Shown: one piece after another, positions 41,325 through 52,250 of the stretch
How positions within the stretch are numbered: the first letter of the stretch is position 1
How the letters are laid out: each line of letters begins with the position of its first letter
NCBI GenBank assembly: GCA_019925095.2
Contig: CM034389.1
Location: forward strand, 1,386,001 to 1,450,000
Direction of reading: 5' to 3'
Origin: Dendrolimus kikuchii
Taxonomy: Eukaryota; Arthropoda; Insecta; Lepidoptera; Lasiocampidae
DNA length: 64,000 nt
Notes under the pieces: model-generated
Database searches by the model: none
Seen by the model: only the letters and a program-made list of their open reading frames with translations
Told to the model about the DNA's origin: nothing
Program-made: the position numbers and the translations under genes

Positions 41325-41621
41325 AGGTGTGATTCTAGGAAATTCGGTCACGCGGCCGAGCAGACATATTACATCCGGGCAGTGTAAAGCAATGCCTCGA
41401 TTGATGGACGAGGCAGTCGAGCGATAACCACAAGCGGCACAAGACTTGTGTACATTCGATAAACTATTTAGTGACGGACTTTGCACGTGTTATTGAATCG
41501 TGCTCTACGTTTGGACTGGTTGTTTTCAGTTATATTTGTACCTGTGTTATAAGTGTTTTTATAGTTCTAATAAATTCTATAGTAATTCCAATGGCATTTT
41601 AATTCGAGCCCTGCAACTCGT
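41325..41621 (+). mobile_element. Family J LTR, 5'-truncated
   Basis: Matches 9090-9395: CACGCGGCCGAGCAGACATA, GTGTAAAGCAATGCC, ACGGACTTTGCACG, AATAAATTC, ending CAACTCGTACC. Confidence 0.7.
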
Positions 41622-41734
41622 ACCAAAGTATAGTAATTTAATATCTCTACTGCGTAATAATTTTACGGACGCAGGAAGACACGTAGGATCCATTAATGCG
41701 TATAAATAAAACGAAGCTTAGAAATGTATGTACG

Positions 41735-41915
41735 CGCATAACTTAAGAACGACTTTACCGATTTTGGTGAAATTTTTTGTGTGTGTTTGAATCTAAGCCC
41801 CCTGGGGAGATGGTTTAGATTTACAATTGGAACCGATAGGTGGTACTAGAATCGAGTCCTAGATTTTTATTTTTTCTGTGCAGGACGACGTAGGTCGGGA
41901 CCGTTAGTTACATTA
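41735..41915 (+). mobile_element. Family G Helitron-like fragment
   Basis: TTTTGTGTGTGTTTGAATCT, GATGGTTTAGATTTACAATT, GATAGGTGGTACTAG. Diverged. Confidence 0.5.
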
Positions 41916-42469
41916 AAAAAAATCACAAATATTAGAACTTTTTTTTCTGGATTTATATTTAACCAACTTTCAAAAGGAGAAGTAGCTCAATTCGTCTGTG
42001 TGTAATTTTTTTTGTATGTGTGTTACTCTATTTCTCCGTCAATTGTTGACCGATTTTCAAAATTTTCCTTTGATCGAAAGGTTATACTCTCGAATTTGTT
42101 CCATTATCTCCATGTCAGGATTGGATAAGTGGATTCCAAGGAATTAGAGAAACACACGAAAATTGTTAAGCGACTTATTCGTAACTCAATTTCTCCCTCA
42201 ATTGTAAACCGATTTGTTTTTGAAGTGAAACTTCTATATAGACGGGGTCTTAGGATTTTTCTGTCACGAAAAAGCGTTACGGCTGCGTGGAGGAGCGGCA
42301 TAAATTTAGACTAGACGTGGTGAGAGGCGGCATAATTTTAGAGTAGACTATGGAAGCGTTTTTTGATTCCGGATCGAATTCAGTATTTTTGTTTGATAAA
42401 ATAAAATATGTTTAAATAAAAAATGCATTCATTATAATGTACGTAACCTAACCAAATAATAATTTGCAG

Positions 42470-42725
42470 TAAACCTGCGAAAAATCGAAATGCGTGCTGG
42501 GACACATAGTAGATGTGAAACTTCAACGGACAAGTGGAAAAACGAATCGCGACAAAATTTTAACTTGAAGTTTTACTGGCAGATTGTTAATGTACTGGTC
42601 CAATTTGAAAACCCGCCCGTAAAAATTCAAGTTAAAATTTTGTTGCGATTCGTTTTTCCACTTGTCCGTTGAAGTTTCACTTCTACTATGTGTCCCAGCA
42701 CACATTTCGATTTTTTCTATACTCG
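42470..42725. repeat. Long inverted repeat
   Basis: GAAATGCGTGCTGGGACACA...GTGAAACTTCAACGGACAAG and GAATCGCGACAAAATTTTAA on the left face CACTTGTCCGTTGAAGTTTC...GTGTCCCAGCACACATTTCG on the right. Arms of about 95 bp with the axis near 42600. Foldback element. Confidence 0.82.
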
Positions 42726-42798
42726 TAAATGTAGACCCCTGAGATAGTCTTATGGTCACCAAGTCAGGATCTGATGAGCGGATCCTAGTGAAATCTTT

Positions 42799-43033
42799 GC
42801 CAGGTGGTAGAGTATTTGCTCGACTGGATGGCGACCACCCCTGGTTTAGAGTATGCCGCCATAACAACCTTGTGTTGTGTTCCGGCATTAGTGACCAGGT
42901 TCCAGTTTCCTTTAAGAGATCAGCAGCGCATTTGTAGCACCTTTGTTGTTGCAAATGTCCATAGGCGATGGTAACCGCTTTCCATCTAGTGGGCCGTCTG
43001 CCTGTCTGCTGAACTCCTGCAATAAAAAAAAAA
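42799..43033 (+). mobile_element. Family A copy, 5'-truncated
   Basis: Begins TTTGCCAGGTGGTAG, the same left edge as 19971, and ends CTCCTGCAATAAAAAAAAA. Confidence 0.85.
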
Positions 43034-43120
43034 ATCTAGAATAACCCTTATTAAAGAACGCCGTACGCCTAAATTCTTGGAAAAAAAGCTTGTATACGCG
43101 TCTAGGTCTTTACATCGACG

Positions 43121-43356
43121 GCCTCTGTGGTTGAGCAGACTAAGCCTTTGCCGGCCTACCTCACTGCAACGCAGAGGCTCCGGGTTCGATTCCTGGTATA
43201 GTAATTTCGGAAACGTATTTTCTCCGTTATTTACTATGGTCTGGGTGTCTGGGATCGGCCCCAGAGTGGTCCGTTGTATATTAGCCATAACACAAGCGTA
43301 GCTTGCTTAATTTGGGTATATACAATACGTGTGTTTGTCCGCCGATTATTATTATA
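43121..43356 (+). mobile_element. SINE D, full length
   Basis: GCCTCTGTGGTTGAGCAGAC, B-box GGGTTCGATTCC, ATTATTATTAT tail. Confidence 0.86.
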
Positions 43357-43829
43357 TTACATTTTCTACAGGCGCTCGATTTTTTTATACGCATGTTACA
43401 CGATTTCTGCATCGATAGTAGACCGAATTTTCAAATTCTTTTTTAAATTGAAAGATCATATTACCGAGATGGTCCTATAGTCACCAAGTCAAAATCTGAT
43501 GAGCAGATCCCAGGGAAACCGAGATCAAGAGTGCTGAAACCTTCGAAAACCAAACTGTATACACGTGCCAGTAGTGCTTACTATTTCTACAGTGGCTTAA
43601 AATATAACTTATAAAGCTGTTCAAACGATTAAAAAGTAGAAAAAAAATTATATATAGCCAAAATCGTCTTCAACCTAAAAATGTCGGTTTTCTTAATGTT
43701 AAGAAAAATATTCTTACTAATAATTTCTTGGATTTTTCGGAAGGATGCAAGGACAAATTTTTAAGATTAAGGCTTCATGCAATATAGAAGTACTAGGTCC
43801 CAAAGAACATCGGGGGGTCGAATATCTGT

Positions 43830-44095
43830 ACAATGAAAAAAAAATGCTAAAAACCGAGTTAGGGGGACGTAAGAAGTGAAATAGAACTAATTTAGATTTT
43901 TTCAAATTTTTTGTTTCTCTGTCTGTCTGTTTGTACCGGCTAATCTCCGAAACGACTGGACCGATTTTGTATGGTGGTAGCTTATATCCCTGGTCAACAT
44001 ATAGGATACTTTTGATCCCAAACAATTAAAGAGTTCCCGTGGGATAGTTAAAAAAACGCACCACGCGGACGAAGTCGCGGGCATCAGGTAGTATT
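43830..44095 (+). mobile_element. Helitron-like element (family H variant)
   Basis: CCGGCTAATCTCCGAAACGA, GGTGGTAGCTTATATCCCTG, TGATCCCAAACAATTAAAGA and 3' CACGCGGACGAAGTCGCGGG, CATCAGGTAGT. Close copy at 54130-54388. Confidence 0.62.
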
Positions 44096-44097
44096 AA

Positions 44098-44498
44098 AAT
44101 AAAATGTGAAAATACAATTATTAGAATTTTTCTCTGTCTGTCTCTCTGTACACGATCAAATTGATCGTGTACTAGCAGAAGGTGATGTCAGGAGCCTTAA
44201 GAACAGACGAGCTTGCATGACAAGAGTTATGAATGTCAAAGAGGCAAGTGAGGTGTGTAAGAATAAGCCTAAATGGCACTCTGTTGTTCGTGCCTACCCC
44301 GCAAGGGAACTGGCGTGAAGTTATGTATGTATGTATGTCCCTCTGTCTTGATGTTTCGGCTAATTTCTGAAACGGCTATACCGATTTTGATGGGACTTTT
44401 ACTGGCAGATAGCCGATGTTCTAAGGAATAATTTGAGCTATTTTTTTTAGGTTTCTGGAGAAAAAATTCCACGCGGACGAAGCCGCGGGCACAGCTAG
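44098..44498 (+). mobile_element. Helitron-like element split by RTE copy
   Basis: Left part to 44149; right part 44336-44498 with GGCTAATTTCTGAAACGGCT and CACGCGGACGAAGCCGCGGG, CACAGCTAG with T outside. Confidence 0.65.
44150..44335 (+). mobile_element. RTE-like LINE 3' tail, nested
   Basis: HDQIDRVLAEGDVRSLKN to [13 protein letters not shown]. Duplication TGTCTCTCTGT / TGTCCCTCTGT (one mismatch). A perfect palindrome spans the 5' junction (44148-44172). Confidence 0.86.
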
Positions 44499-44509
44499 TA
44501 TTAATATAA

Positions 44510-44940
44510 GAATATTTTATTAATTTTTATTTACATTTTGATTAATTTCCTTTTAATTTAATTCATAATTTAAAAATTAATAGTTTATTTAATACTATGT
44601 ACCATATAAAAATATAAGTACATATATTTTCGAATTAAAAATATGTTTTGAGTTTGTGAATTTTTAAATAAAATAGAATAAGGTTTGAAATAAAATAACA
44701 CTGACAAAAAATTTAATAAGCCGCGAAAAATTAATTATTTTAACCAATTAAAAATATTTAAGAAATAAATAAATAATAATCATGCAAGCCAATAATAAAA
44801 TAAGCTTTAGAAATTAAACAAATTACATCCCTTTAAAGCGAGCAAAACAAATATTGAAAACAGCTGTAAGCGTAGTACAACCAAACTTCTAATTTTCAGC
44901 CGACGGTAAACACATAACTTATGAATGCGTTACTCACCAA
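44510..44940. other. AT-rich unassigned DNA
   Basis: Very AT-rich, no frame or repeat recognised. Confidence 0.4.
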
Positions 44941-44964
44941 AACCGGTTGACTTTTAGCTTAACC

Positions 44965-45175
44965 TAACGGTACAAAAGTTATGTCGCGCACGTGCTTATG
45001 GCGTGCTGACTTAGCACGTTTTATGGCGCGGCGGGCGCGCGGCCCAGCCGCTAGCGAACTGTGGGGAGGCGCGCGGAAAATACGTCCGCCGGATCGCGCG
45101 TAGGCGGTCGTCTGGGCCAGCTCCCGCCCGCTCTCCCAGGGCTGCTACCTGTGCACAAGTGCCGATCGCTGTGTA
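44965..45175. promoter_or_regulatory. GC/CpG-rich island (possible promoter or exon, tentative)
   Basis: Sharp GC rise with many CG dinucleotides (ATGGCGCGGCGGGCGCGCGG, GGATCGCGCGTAGGCGGTCG), E-box CACGTG at 44989 and a GCACGTGCTTA...TAAGTGC-like pairing. Not repeated in the window and no long frame. Confidence 0.25.
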
Positions 45176-45414
45176 AGCTGAAAAAAGCGCTGGATTCCGC
45201 TAGACGATTAAATTTAAAAAAAAAAATACAGACCTGAGATAAGTAGGGCGGCAGGGAAATTGTTTAAAAAAAACAATTTATTTAGACAACTTTATTCGAA
45301 GACAGTTCTTACAAGACTAATTAAAATACAATTAAATTATATTAACTCTAAAAACTTAAATTAACACTAATTCTTTATTTTTAATTCTTGTTTTTTTATG
45401 AAAGCTACTATATG

Positions 45415-45712
45415 AAGCCGTGGTAGCGTAATGGCTAGCGCACGCGTCCCAGACCCAAAAGGCGCGGGTTCGATCCTGGCCGGAACGCATGCACCACTTA
45501 GCCAGTTTTCTGACCTAATGTGCATATTGTTACAATTACCATTTGCTAACAACGGTGAAGGAAAAACATCGTGATGCAACCTGCACATCGAGATAACCGA
45601 TGTGTCAAACCTGCCAAGACGCCTTGAACAAGCGTGGCGGGTATACTGTCCGTGCCCCAGTAATGGGAGGCCCTAGCCCAGCAATGGGACATTCATGGGC
45701 TGTTATTACATA
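45415..45712 (+). mobile_element. SINE E, full length
   Basis: GCCGTGGTAGCGTAATGGCT, B-box GGGTTCGATCC, GCATGCACCACTTAGCCAG, CATCGTGATGCAACCTGC, CCCAGCAATGGGACATTC. Confidence 0.86.
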
Positions 45713-46109
45713 TTTTATTACTGACTTCATAAAGGCATCGTGTATATTGATTTGAAGCCAGTACAGCGCTACCAAGTCCGAGTTCAATATTTCCGTTTGA
45801 ATATTATGAACTCATTCCGCAATGTTAAATCTTAATTATGTCAAAAAATTTTGATGCTTAAACAGATAAAATAAAAATCAGAAACATAGAAAAAGCGCCC
45901 TTTTTGGCACTGCAAAACTGCAGCCATGCTGAAATCATTGCCTTGATTAAAGCAGTGAAACAGTGAAACGGATAGCATTGAGCCTTCGTACGATGAGTGA
46001 GAGGTCCGATGATTCACTTCTTCTTTCCTATGCTCTCCCTCTACTCCATTTACCTCCCCAAAAAAAAAACAATACAAAACTGTAGTAGTAGTATAGCTTT
46101 TTACTACAT

Positions 46110-46270
46110 ATGGGCTAGATTGCAGACAGCGCTAGATGTAGCTCCGAAAGCGCTAAAGTGGCAGCCCTGTGTTCCCCCGCTAGCCCTCCTCACCCCCGCT
46201 CCATCATCCACCGGCGTCCCTCCCCGTCTCGCCGCACACCCCGCCCAGCTCCAACACCTTGACGCTTATT
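46110..46270 (+). other. C-rich segment, unassigned
   Basis: TGTTCCCCCGCTAGCCCTCC and CCCGTCTCGCCGCACACCCC in an AT-rich setting, with a proline-rich plus frame (LKWQPCVPPLALLTPAPSST) ending at 46272. ATTGCAG at 46118 could act as an acceptor. Too weak to call. Confidence 0.2.
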
Positions 46271-46426
46271 AAAAACCGTCAAAGGATTCATACCCCCAAA
46301 ATTTTGTTAAGCAATAACGATTGGTAATCCAGCTCCAGTTGTGCTTATATTGGTGGCTGTTGTTTTTTATTCCAAAGCAAAATGAGTTTTATTTATAATT
46401 CTAGATCATTCCATTTTAATCTTAAC

Positions 46427-46990
46427 CAGAGAAAGAATACAAGTTCCTGCGTCTGTCGTAAGAGGCGGCAAAACAACCAACAGCCAGGTGGTAGGGCACC
46501 CATGGTCTAGACTATGCCGCCATAACAACCTTGAGTTGTGTTCCGGTATTAATGGCTAGGATCCAGTTTCCCTTTAAAGATCGGCAGCACAGTGGTAGGG
46601 CACCCCTGGTCTAGAGTATGCCGCCATAACAACCTTGAGCTGTGTTCCGGTATTAGTGGCTAGGGTCCAGTTTCCCTTTAAAGATCGGCAGCACAGTGGT
46701 AGGGCACCCCTGGTCTAGAGTATGCCGCCATAACAACCTTGAGCTGTGTTCCGGTATTAGTGGCTAGGGTCCAGTTTCCCTTTAAAGATCGGCAGCACAG
46801 TGGTAGGGCACCCCTGGTCTAGAGTATGCCGCCATAACAACCTTGAGCTGTGTTCCGGTATTAGTGGCTAGGGTCCAGTTTCCCTTTAAAGATCGGCAGT
46901 AGTAGCTTTGGTGTGACGAATGTCCATAGGCGATGGTAACCGCTCTCCATCTGGTGGGCTGTGTGCCTGTCTGGTGAACTCATGAAATAA
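46427..46990 (+). mobile_element. Family A copy with internal 104-bp tandem array
   Basis: GAGAAAGAATACAAGTTCC to CTCATGAAATAAAAAC. Units beginning GATCGGCAGCACAG at 46579, 46683 and 46787 are identical over 104 bp; a diverged unit precedes them, and the normal 3' part resumes at 46891. Confidence 0.9.
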
Positions 46991-46994
46991 AAAC

Positions 46995-47088
46995 TAGAGT
47001 AACTTACAGACTAAAACTATTGTCTAATTATGAAAAAAGAGCGGTCTTATCTCAGGAAAAGGCAATCTCCTCCAGACAACCCCAGAAA
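46995..47088 (-). mobile_element. LINE 3' end fragment
   Basis: The minus strand GGGTTGTCTGGAGGAGATTG and GATAAGACCGCTC match 3280-3320 and 22800-22857. Confidence 0.55.
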
Positions 47089-47117
47089 TGGATTGAGATA
47101 GTAATGGTGATGGTGGT

Positions 47118-47405
47118 ATTTTTAATTGCAAGAGTTCAACAGAAAGGCAGACGGCCCGCTTGATGGAAAGCGGTTACCATCGCCTATGGACATTTGTAAC
47201 AGCAAAGGTGCTACAAATGCGCTGCTGCTCTCTTAAAGGAGACTGGAACCTGATCACTAATGGCGGAGCACAAATTAATGTTGTTATGGCGGCATAGTCT
47301 AGACCAGAGGTGCCCTACCACTTGGCTGTGGGTTGTTATGTCGCCTCTTAGGACAGGCCGCCCGGCCGCAGGAAATTGTATTCTTTCTCCGTTCCTGCAC
47401 GGATA
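47118..47405 (-). mobile_element. Family A copy, internal deletion
   Basis: Termini CCGTGCAGGAACGGAG (47405) and CTCTTGCAATTAAAAA (47118). About 35 bp around GGTAGCCATCC is lost. Confidence 0.85.
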
Positions 47406-47454
47406 ATTTCCAGGAACGGGGAAAGAACGAATTTTGATTTTTATTTCAGAATTT

Positions 47455-47508
47455 CGGGCACTTTTCACTAACCGTGATCATGGAAGGCAAAGATGTCAAG
47501 TGTCAATA
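47455..47508 (-). pseudogene. Penelope-like UTR fragment
   Basis: CACTTTTCACTAACCGTGAT, CATGGAAGGCAAAGATGTCA, AGTGTCAA parallels 30048-30100. Confidence 0.45.
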
Positions 47509-47689
47509 CATGAAATATAGTACTGTTACTTTCATTTTAGTAATAAATACACAAATTTTATATATACATTACATATATTAAACAGATATATACATAACAT
47601 ACAAATACATATCTATACAAAAAATATATTTTTTTATAGATGAATAATGAATATATAAGTATACATACGTTTGATATTATTACATACCG

Positions 47690-48153
47690 ACAAAGAAATG
47701 CGCACACCTGGCTGTCGTAAAACGCAGCCTTCCCGGATTTGGGAATTCTTTTCTTTACTTTGTGTTTAGAATTTGTAATTTAAAAAAAACATCCTGTTGT
47801 TATCGTACTTGTTTATGGCCGTCATTAGTGTCTAACTAATCCTTGTTATTGCATTTCGTCGAAGCTTGCCAGATGTGTGGATTAACTCGGTGAACGCGGC
47901 CCTTTGCCGGTATTATACAGTTTAGTATAAAACAATGCCCGAACGGACAGGTGAGGCAGTCGAGCGAGGATTACGATACTAGTAAAACGTACATTCGACA
48001 AGCGATATAGTGACGGACTTTGCGCGTGTTATTGAATCGTGCAGTTTGTACTAGTAGTGTCTAGTTATATTTGTACCTACGTTATACGTGTTTGCATAGT
48101 TCTAATAAATTCTATAGTAATTCCAGCGGCATTTTATTTCGAGTCCTGCGTAA
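47690..48153 (+). mobile_element. Family J LTR, diverged
   Basis: GAACGCGGCCC, TAGTATAAAACAATGCCC, GTGACGGACTTTGCGCGTGT, CTAATAAATTC, GGCATTTTATTTCGAGTCCT. Ends decayed. Confidence 0.6.
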
Positions 48154-48608
48154 CTTTGAACAATATTAAAGATATCTAGAATCTGTAGTTGAGAAGTCTA
48201 AGCCAGGCTTACATAACACTCTCTTGAAGGTTTACACTCCGTATGAAATAGTTGTTTAAAACCGGTTATAACTGAATAAAACCTGTTAATTTTAAACCGG
48301 TTCCAAACCTTGGAAGGAATTAACAAACAAAAATGTAATTGACCGAGCGGTTTCGGTGTACCCGACAAGAATTCATTCCAAAAAATACATTAGCGTTGGA
48401 AAACGGATCGGCGGAGAAACAAATTAACTCTTGAAGGTTGTTCGGCTTAAGACATTACGGGGCTATCTCGTGCCGAATGTGAATTACATTTATTTTTTAA
48501 ATTCAAAGTACTGTCTATATGAAATTCGACATCCGATAGGACGTAACTTGTAGCAATATCTTATCCTTGACCTACGAATTGGATACGTATTTTAATTATA
48601 TAAAAATA

Positions 48609-48817
48609 CTAGCCGTCCCGGCAGACGTGGTTCTGCCCTGAAGAAATAAAATTTAGACCCCCGATTGCAGCGCCACCTACCGGGTCCAATTGTGAATCTA
48701 AACCATCGTGGAATCCACTTGAACACACACAAAAAAATTCATTCAAATCGGTCCAGCCGTTTAGGAGGAGTTCACTGTCAACACACGTACAGAAGAATTG
48801 CAGATATAAAGATAAGA
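48609..48817 (-). mobile_element. Non-autonomous Helitron-like element (family G), intact
   Basis: The minus strand starts TCTTATCTTTATATCTGC and ends GGGCAGAACCACGTCTGCCG, GGACGGCTAG with T outside. 209 bp. Confidence 0.7.
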
Positions 48818-48911
48818 TGTTGCGGCGGCGCAGGGTTTAGCGATAAACAAACTGTTTTGAAATGAAAAAAAAAGAGATTGGGCCAATTTTGAAGAGGGTA
48901 TATATATATAT

Positions 48912-48935
48912 GAAAGAAAGAAAGAAAGAAAGAAA
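48912..48935 (+). repeat. (GAAA)n microsatellite
   Basis: Six GAAA units after a short (TA)n. Confidence 0.95.
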
Positions 48936-49020
48936 ATATTCATTTCTAAAAATGCGACAGTTTAACAGTGATTTATAATAATAATAATAGCATTGAAATT
49001 GTGTGCCGCAATTCACGAAA

Positions 49021-49092
49021 TGAGGTTGGCACTCAGTTTTTTTGCTGTGCCGAAACATAGTCCGGCACAGCACTGATTTTCAGTGCCCACCT
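49021..49092. repeat. Family Q inverted repeat
   Basis: GAGGTTGGCACTCAG and TTGCTGTGCCG face CCGGCACAGCACTG and CAGTGCCCACCTC. One arm matches 13925-13980. Confidence 0.75.
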
Positions 49093-49230
49093 CCTTAATT
49101 ACAAAGACAACAGACCCACAGTAAAAGCAAGTTAAATAAAATTATATTATAATCAACATATAAGAAAAAAAATAAGTACCTAAAAAATTAAAGCAACCTA
49201 AATAGAGCCCTTATTATATACACATGTTAC

Positions 49231-49540
49231 ATTTAATTATTGCAGGAGTGCAGCAGACAGGTAGGCCCACTTGATGAAAAGCGGTTACCATCGCCTATGG
49301 ACATTTGCAACACCAATGTTACTACAAAAGCGCTGCTGCTCTCTTAAGGGAGACTGGGACCTGGTCATTAATGCTGTGACACAACTCAAGGTTGTTATGG
49401 CGACATACTTTAGACCAGGGACGATAGCCATCCAGTCGGGTAAATGCCCTACCCGACTGGATGTAGGTTGTTTTGTCGCCTGTTACGACAGGCCGCCCCA
49501 ACGCAGGAAATTGTATTCTTTCTCCGTTCCTGCACGGATA
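49231..49540 (-). mobile_element. Family A retroposon copy
   Basis: CCGTGCAGGAACGGAG at 49540 to CTCCTGCAATAATTAAAT at 49231. GCCGTCTGCC partly deleted; inverted patch near 49434-49462. Confidence 0.85.
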
Positions 49541-49605
49541 ATAACTTGTAGTAACATCTTATACTTGACGTACGAATTGGATTCACATTTTAATTATTTA
49601 TTAAT

Positions 49606-49765
49606 ACTAGGATATGCCCGTGACTTCGTCCACGCTTGGGATTCCCAGGTCAAAAAATACCGCGTATTTAAAAAAGAATATAAGCCATTGTTTTAGTGAA
49701 AGCTGTGTCGGAATAAGCTTTCTTTTAGGCACCTGAATAATGTACAAATCGCGTCCGGAAAATTT
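49606..49765 (-). mobile_element. Family N Helitron-like fragment
   Basis: Minus-strand end GTGGACGAAGTCACGGGCAT, ATCCTAGT, with the body shared with 1250-1390. Confidence 0.5.
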
Positions 49766-49799
49766 TTGCTGGATTCGAAGGAAAAACAATTTTACACAT

Positions 49800-50178
49800 T
49801 ACTTGTTTAATTTCTTTGGGAAACATACAATAATTAATATTCTTAATCAATCAAGTTTCCACTAAAAAAATAATTTATATAATAAAGATAAAAATTGGCT
49901 CAAATACTTAATTTAAAAAAATATACAATTATACGAAAATTACATAAATAAAATGTCAATTTAATTTACATTAGGTCAATATTGAATAAAATCGAAAAAA
50001 AAACACAATAATTACTAATAAAATAGAGATTTAAAAAAATATATATTAAAAAAAAGTTTATGCCATTATTCTAAGAGTCATTGGATCATTCTAAATTACA
50101 ACAATTTTTTTTAATTTGGGTCTTAAATTGATATAAGTTACCTATGAAAGCGTGTGTGGAGTCTCAAATTTTTCATAG
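49800..50178. other. AT-rich unassigned DNA
   Basis: No frame or repeat recognised. Confidence 0.4.
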
Positions 50179-50190
50179 AAATAATAATAT

Positions 50191-50239
50191 ACATACATAC
50201 ATACATACATAACTTCACGCCAGTTCCCTTGCGGGGTAG
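50191..50239 (-). mobile_element. 49-bp RTE-like 3' tail insertion
   Basis: Only the last codons (CCTACCCCGCAAGGGAACTG) plus the (TGTA)n tail. Target-site duplication GAAATAATAATA at 50179-50190 and 50240-50251, within the A/T tail of a SINE D. Confidence 0.85.
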
Positions 50240-50246
50240 GAAATAA

Positions 50247-50484
50247 TAATAATAATAATAATCGGCAGACAAACATTGTATATCCCCAAATTAAGCAAGT
50301 TACGCTTGTGTTATGGGTAATATACAACGGACTACTCTGGGGCCGATCCCAGACACCCAGACCATAGTAAATAACGGAGAAAATACGTTTCCGAAATTTA
50401 CTATACCAGGAATCGAACCCGGAGCCTCTGCGTTGCAGTGAGGTAGGCCGGCAAAGGCTTAGCCCGCTCAACCACAGAGGCCGT
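50247..50484 (-). mobile_element. SINE D, full length
   Basis: The minus strand from GGCCTCTGTGGTTGAGCGGG, B-box GGGTTCGATTCC, to an ATTATTATT tail that hosts the RTE tail. Confidence 0.88.
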
Positions 50485-50775
50485 CAAAGGATCAATACAA
50501 GTAAATAGTGCATTGTATTGCTGACAAGTCCGGTATAAAGACATGTTTTTAGTATAGTTAGTTTTTATAAGTGGTACTAAGAAGGGACTTATCCCGTGAG
50601 CTCAAACGGGGACACTTCAGGAGTAAATTATTGATGAGAAAAGGGGAATCAACGCAATTATTTATAATTTTGTAGCGATAAACTTGGTCTCTTTCAGTTC
50701 GACGAATTGATTAAACATTCAATTTCATTTCATTCAGAAATTTGTTTTTTTTTCAATCTGGCCGTTTTAATATTA

Positions 50776-51075
50776 ATCCGTGCAGGAACGGAGAAAGAAT
50801 ACAATTTCCTGCGTTGGGCTGGCCTGTCGTAAGAGGCGACAAAACAACCCACAGGTGGTAGGCCATTTGCCCGAGTGGATGGCTACTATCCCTAGTCTAA
50901 AGCATGTCGCTATAACACCCTTGAGTTGTGTTCCGGCATTAGTGACCAGGTACCAGTCTCCCTTAAGAGAGCAGCAGCATTTGTAGCACCTTTGGTGTTG
51001 CAAATGTCCATAGGCGATGGTAACCGCTTTCCATCAAGTGGGCCGTCTGCCTGTCTGCTGAACTCCTGCAATTAA
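50776..51075 (+). mobile_element. Family A retroposon, full length
   Basis: CCGTGCAGGAACGGAG to CTCCTGCAATTAAAAAAA. Plus frame MQERRKNTISC to REQQHL open to 50986. Confidence 0.88.
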
Positions 51076-51109
51076 AAAAAATATTTAAATCGGTTCCAGA
51101 AGTTTGCTG

Positions 51110-51330
51110 GAATAAAAAGTAACGCAAGTTTTAAGTCTAAGAATTTGCTATCGAACAGCGAAAACCGCATTGAAATCGGCCCAGTAGTTTTTATGTGAAC
51201 CCTAAACAAATATAAATCTAAAAAAAAATTGCATCGTGTTTTCCGTCATTTATATAGTCTATTTCAGATGTTTATTTTTTTATAGCGTCAATGTACAGAC
51301 ATGGCATGTTTAGAATTTAATAATATTGTA
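51110..51330 (-). mobile_element. Family K Helitron-like fragment
   Basis: ATTAAATTCTAAACATGCCA (minus), TCTATTTCAGATG region and TTTGCTATCGAACAGCG correspond to 7940-8140. Confidence 0.55.
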
Positions 51331-51547
51331 GAAAAGAAATAAAAATTAATACTTTTTACCGTTTAAGGGATAAAAGTTATAAGTCGATTAAATTATAACC
51401 TGTGTAAATTCAAAAGTGAAGCCATGCAACTGTTTTATTCATACAACTGACATTTTTAATTTATCCAGGTTATTATTTTATTACTATTAATAACTTTTAG
51501 CTGGTGAATGAAAAATTAGCCCCTATAGTGACATCATAATTAAATTC

Positions 51548-51768
51548 GAAGTCGTGGAAGGCCACGACACACCTTCCATGATCAAATTGATCGTGTACTA
51601 GCAGAAGGTGATGTCACGAGCCTTAAGAACAGACGAGCGTGCATGACAAGAGTTATGAATGTCAAAGAAGCAAGTGAGGTGTGTAAGAATCAGCCTGAAT
51701 GGCGCTCTGTTGTTCGTGCCTACCCCGCAAGGGAACTGGCGTGAAGTTATGTATGTATGTATGTATGT
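51548..51768 (+). mobile_element. RTE-like LINE 3' tail
   Basis: SRGRPRHTFHDQIDRV to [13 protein letters not shown]. Target-site duplication ATAATTAAATTC at 51536-51547 and 51769-51780. Confidence 0.88.
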
Positions 51769-52140
51769 ATAATTAAATTCACGATGTTTTTCTTTTCGTT
51801 TATGTAATTTTCATGTAACATTTAATGAAAGGCATTGAGAGTGCTGAAAATATGTCCTTAGTAGGTAACTCAAATATAAAATGTTACTTATTTATTTAGC
51901 AAGCAAACTTCCGTATAGGTTACATTGCATTAATTTTTTATCAGGCGCGCTTCGGCGACTCTCTTGCAAAGTATTTTTATTTCTACTTACAAAAAACTTA
52001 ATTAGATTTTTAATATATCGCTCATTTGGTAGAACATTGACGTAATTACCAGTTTTGCATTTTTAGTGTTTAGAGCGATTAGTTGGTTTTTTTTTGAGCT
52101 TTTTAGGTAAGATTATGATTATACTAGATATATATCACCG

Positions 52141-52250
52141 AATGTCAAAGAGGCAAGTGAGGTGTGTAAGAATAAGCCTAAATGGCACTCTGTTGTTCGT
52201 GCCTACCCCGCAAGGGAACTGGCGTGAAGTTATGTATGTATGTATGTATG
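52141..52250 (+). mobile_element. RTE-like LINE 3' tail, short
   Basis: NVKEASEVCKNKPKWHSV to [13 protein letters not shown]. Near-duplication ATATCACCGA / ATATTACCGA. Confidence 0.82.

Noticed and set aside
45415..45480. tRNA gene at the start of SINE E
   Set aside because: Same reasoning: dispersed SINE with a degenerate tRNA-like head.
46579..46890. CRISPR-like regular array
   Set aside because: Units are contiguous 104-bp tandem repeats without spacers, derived from a retroposon.
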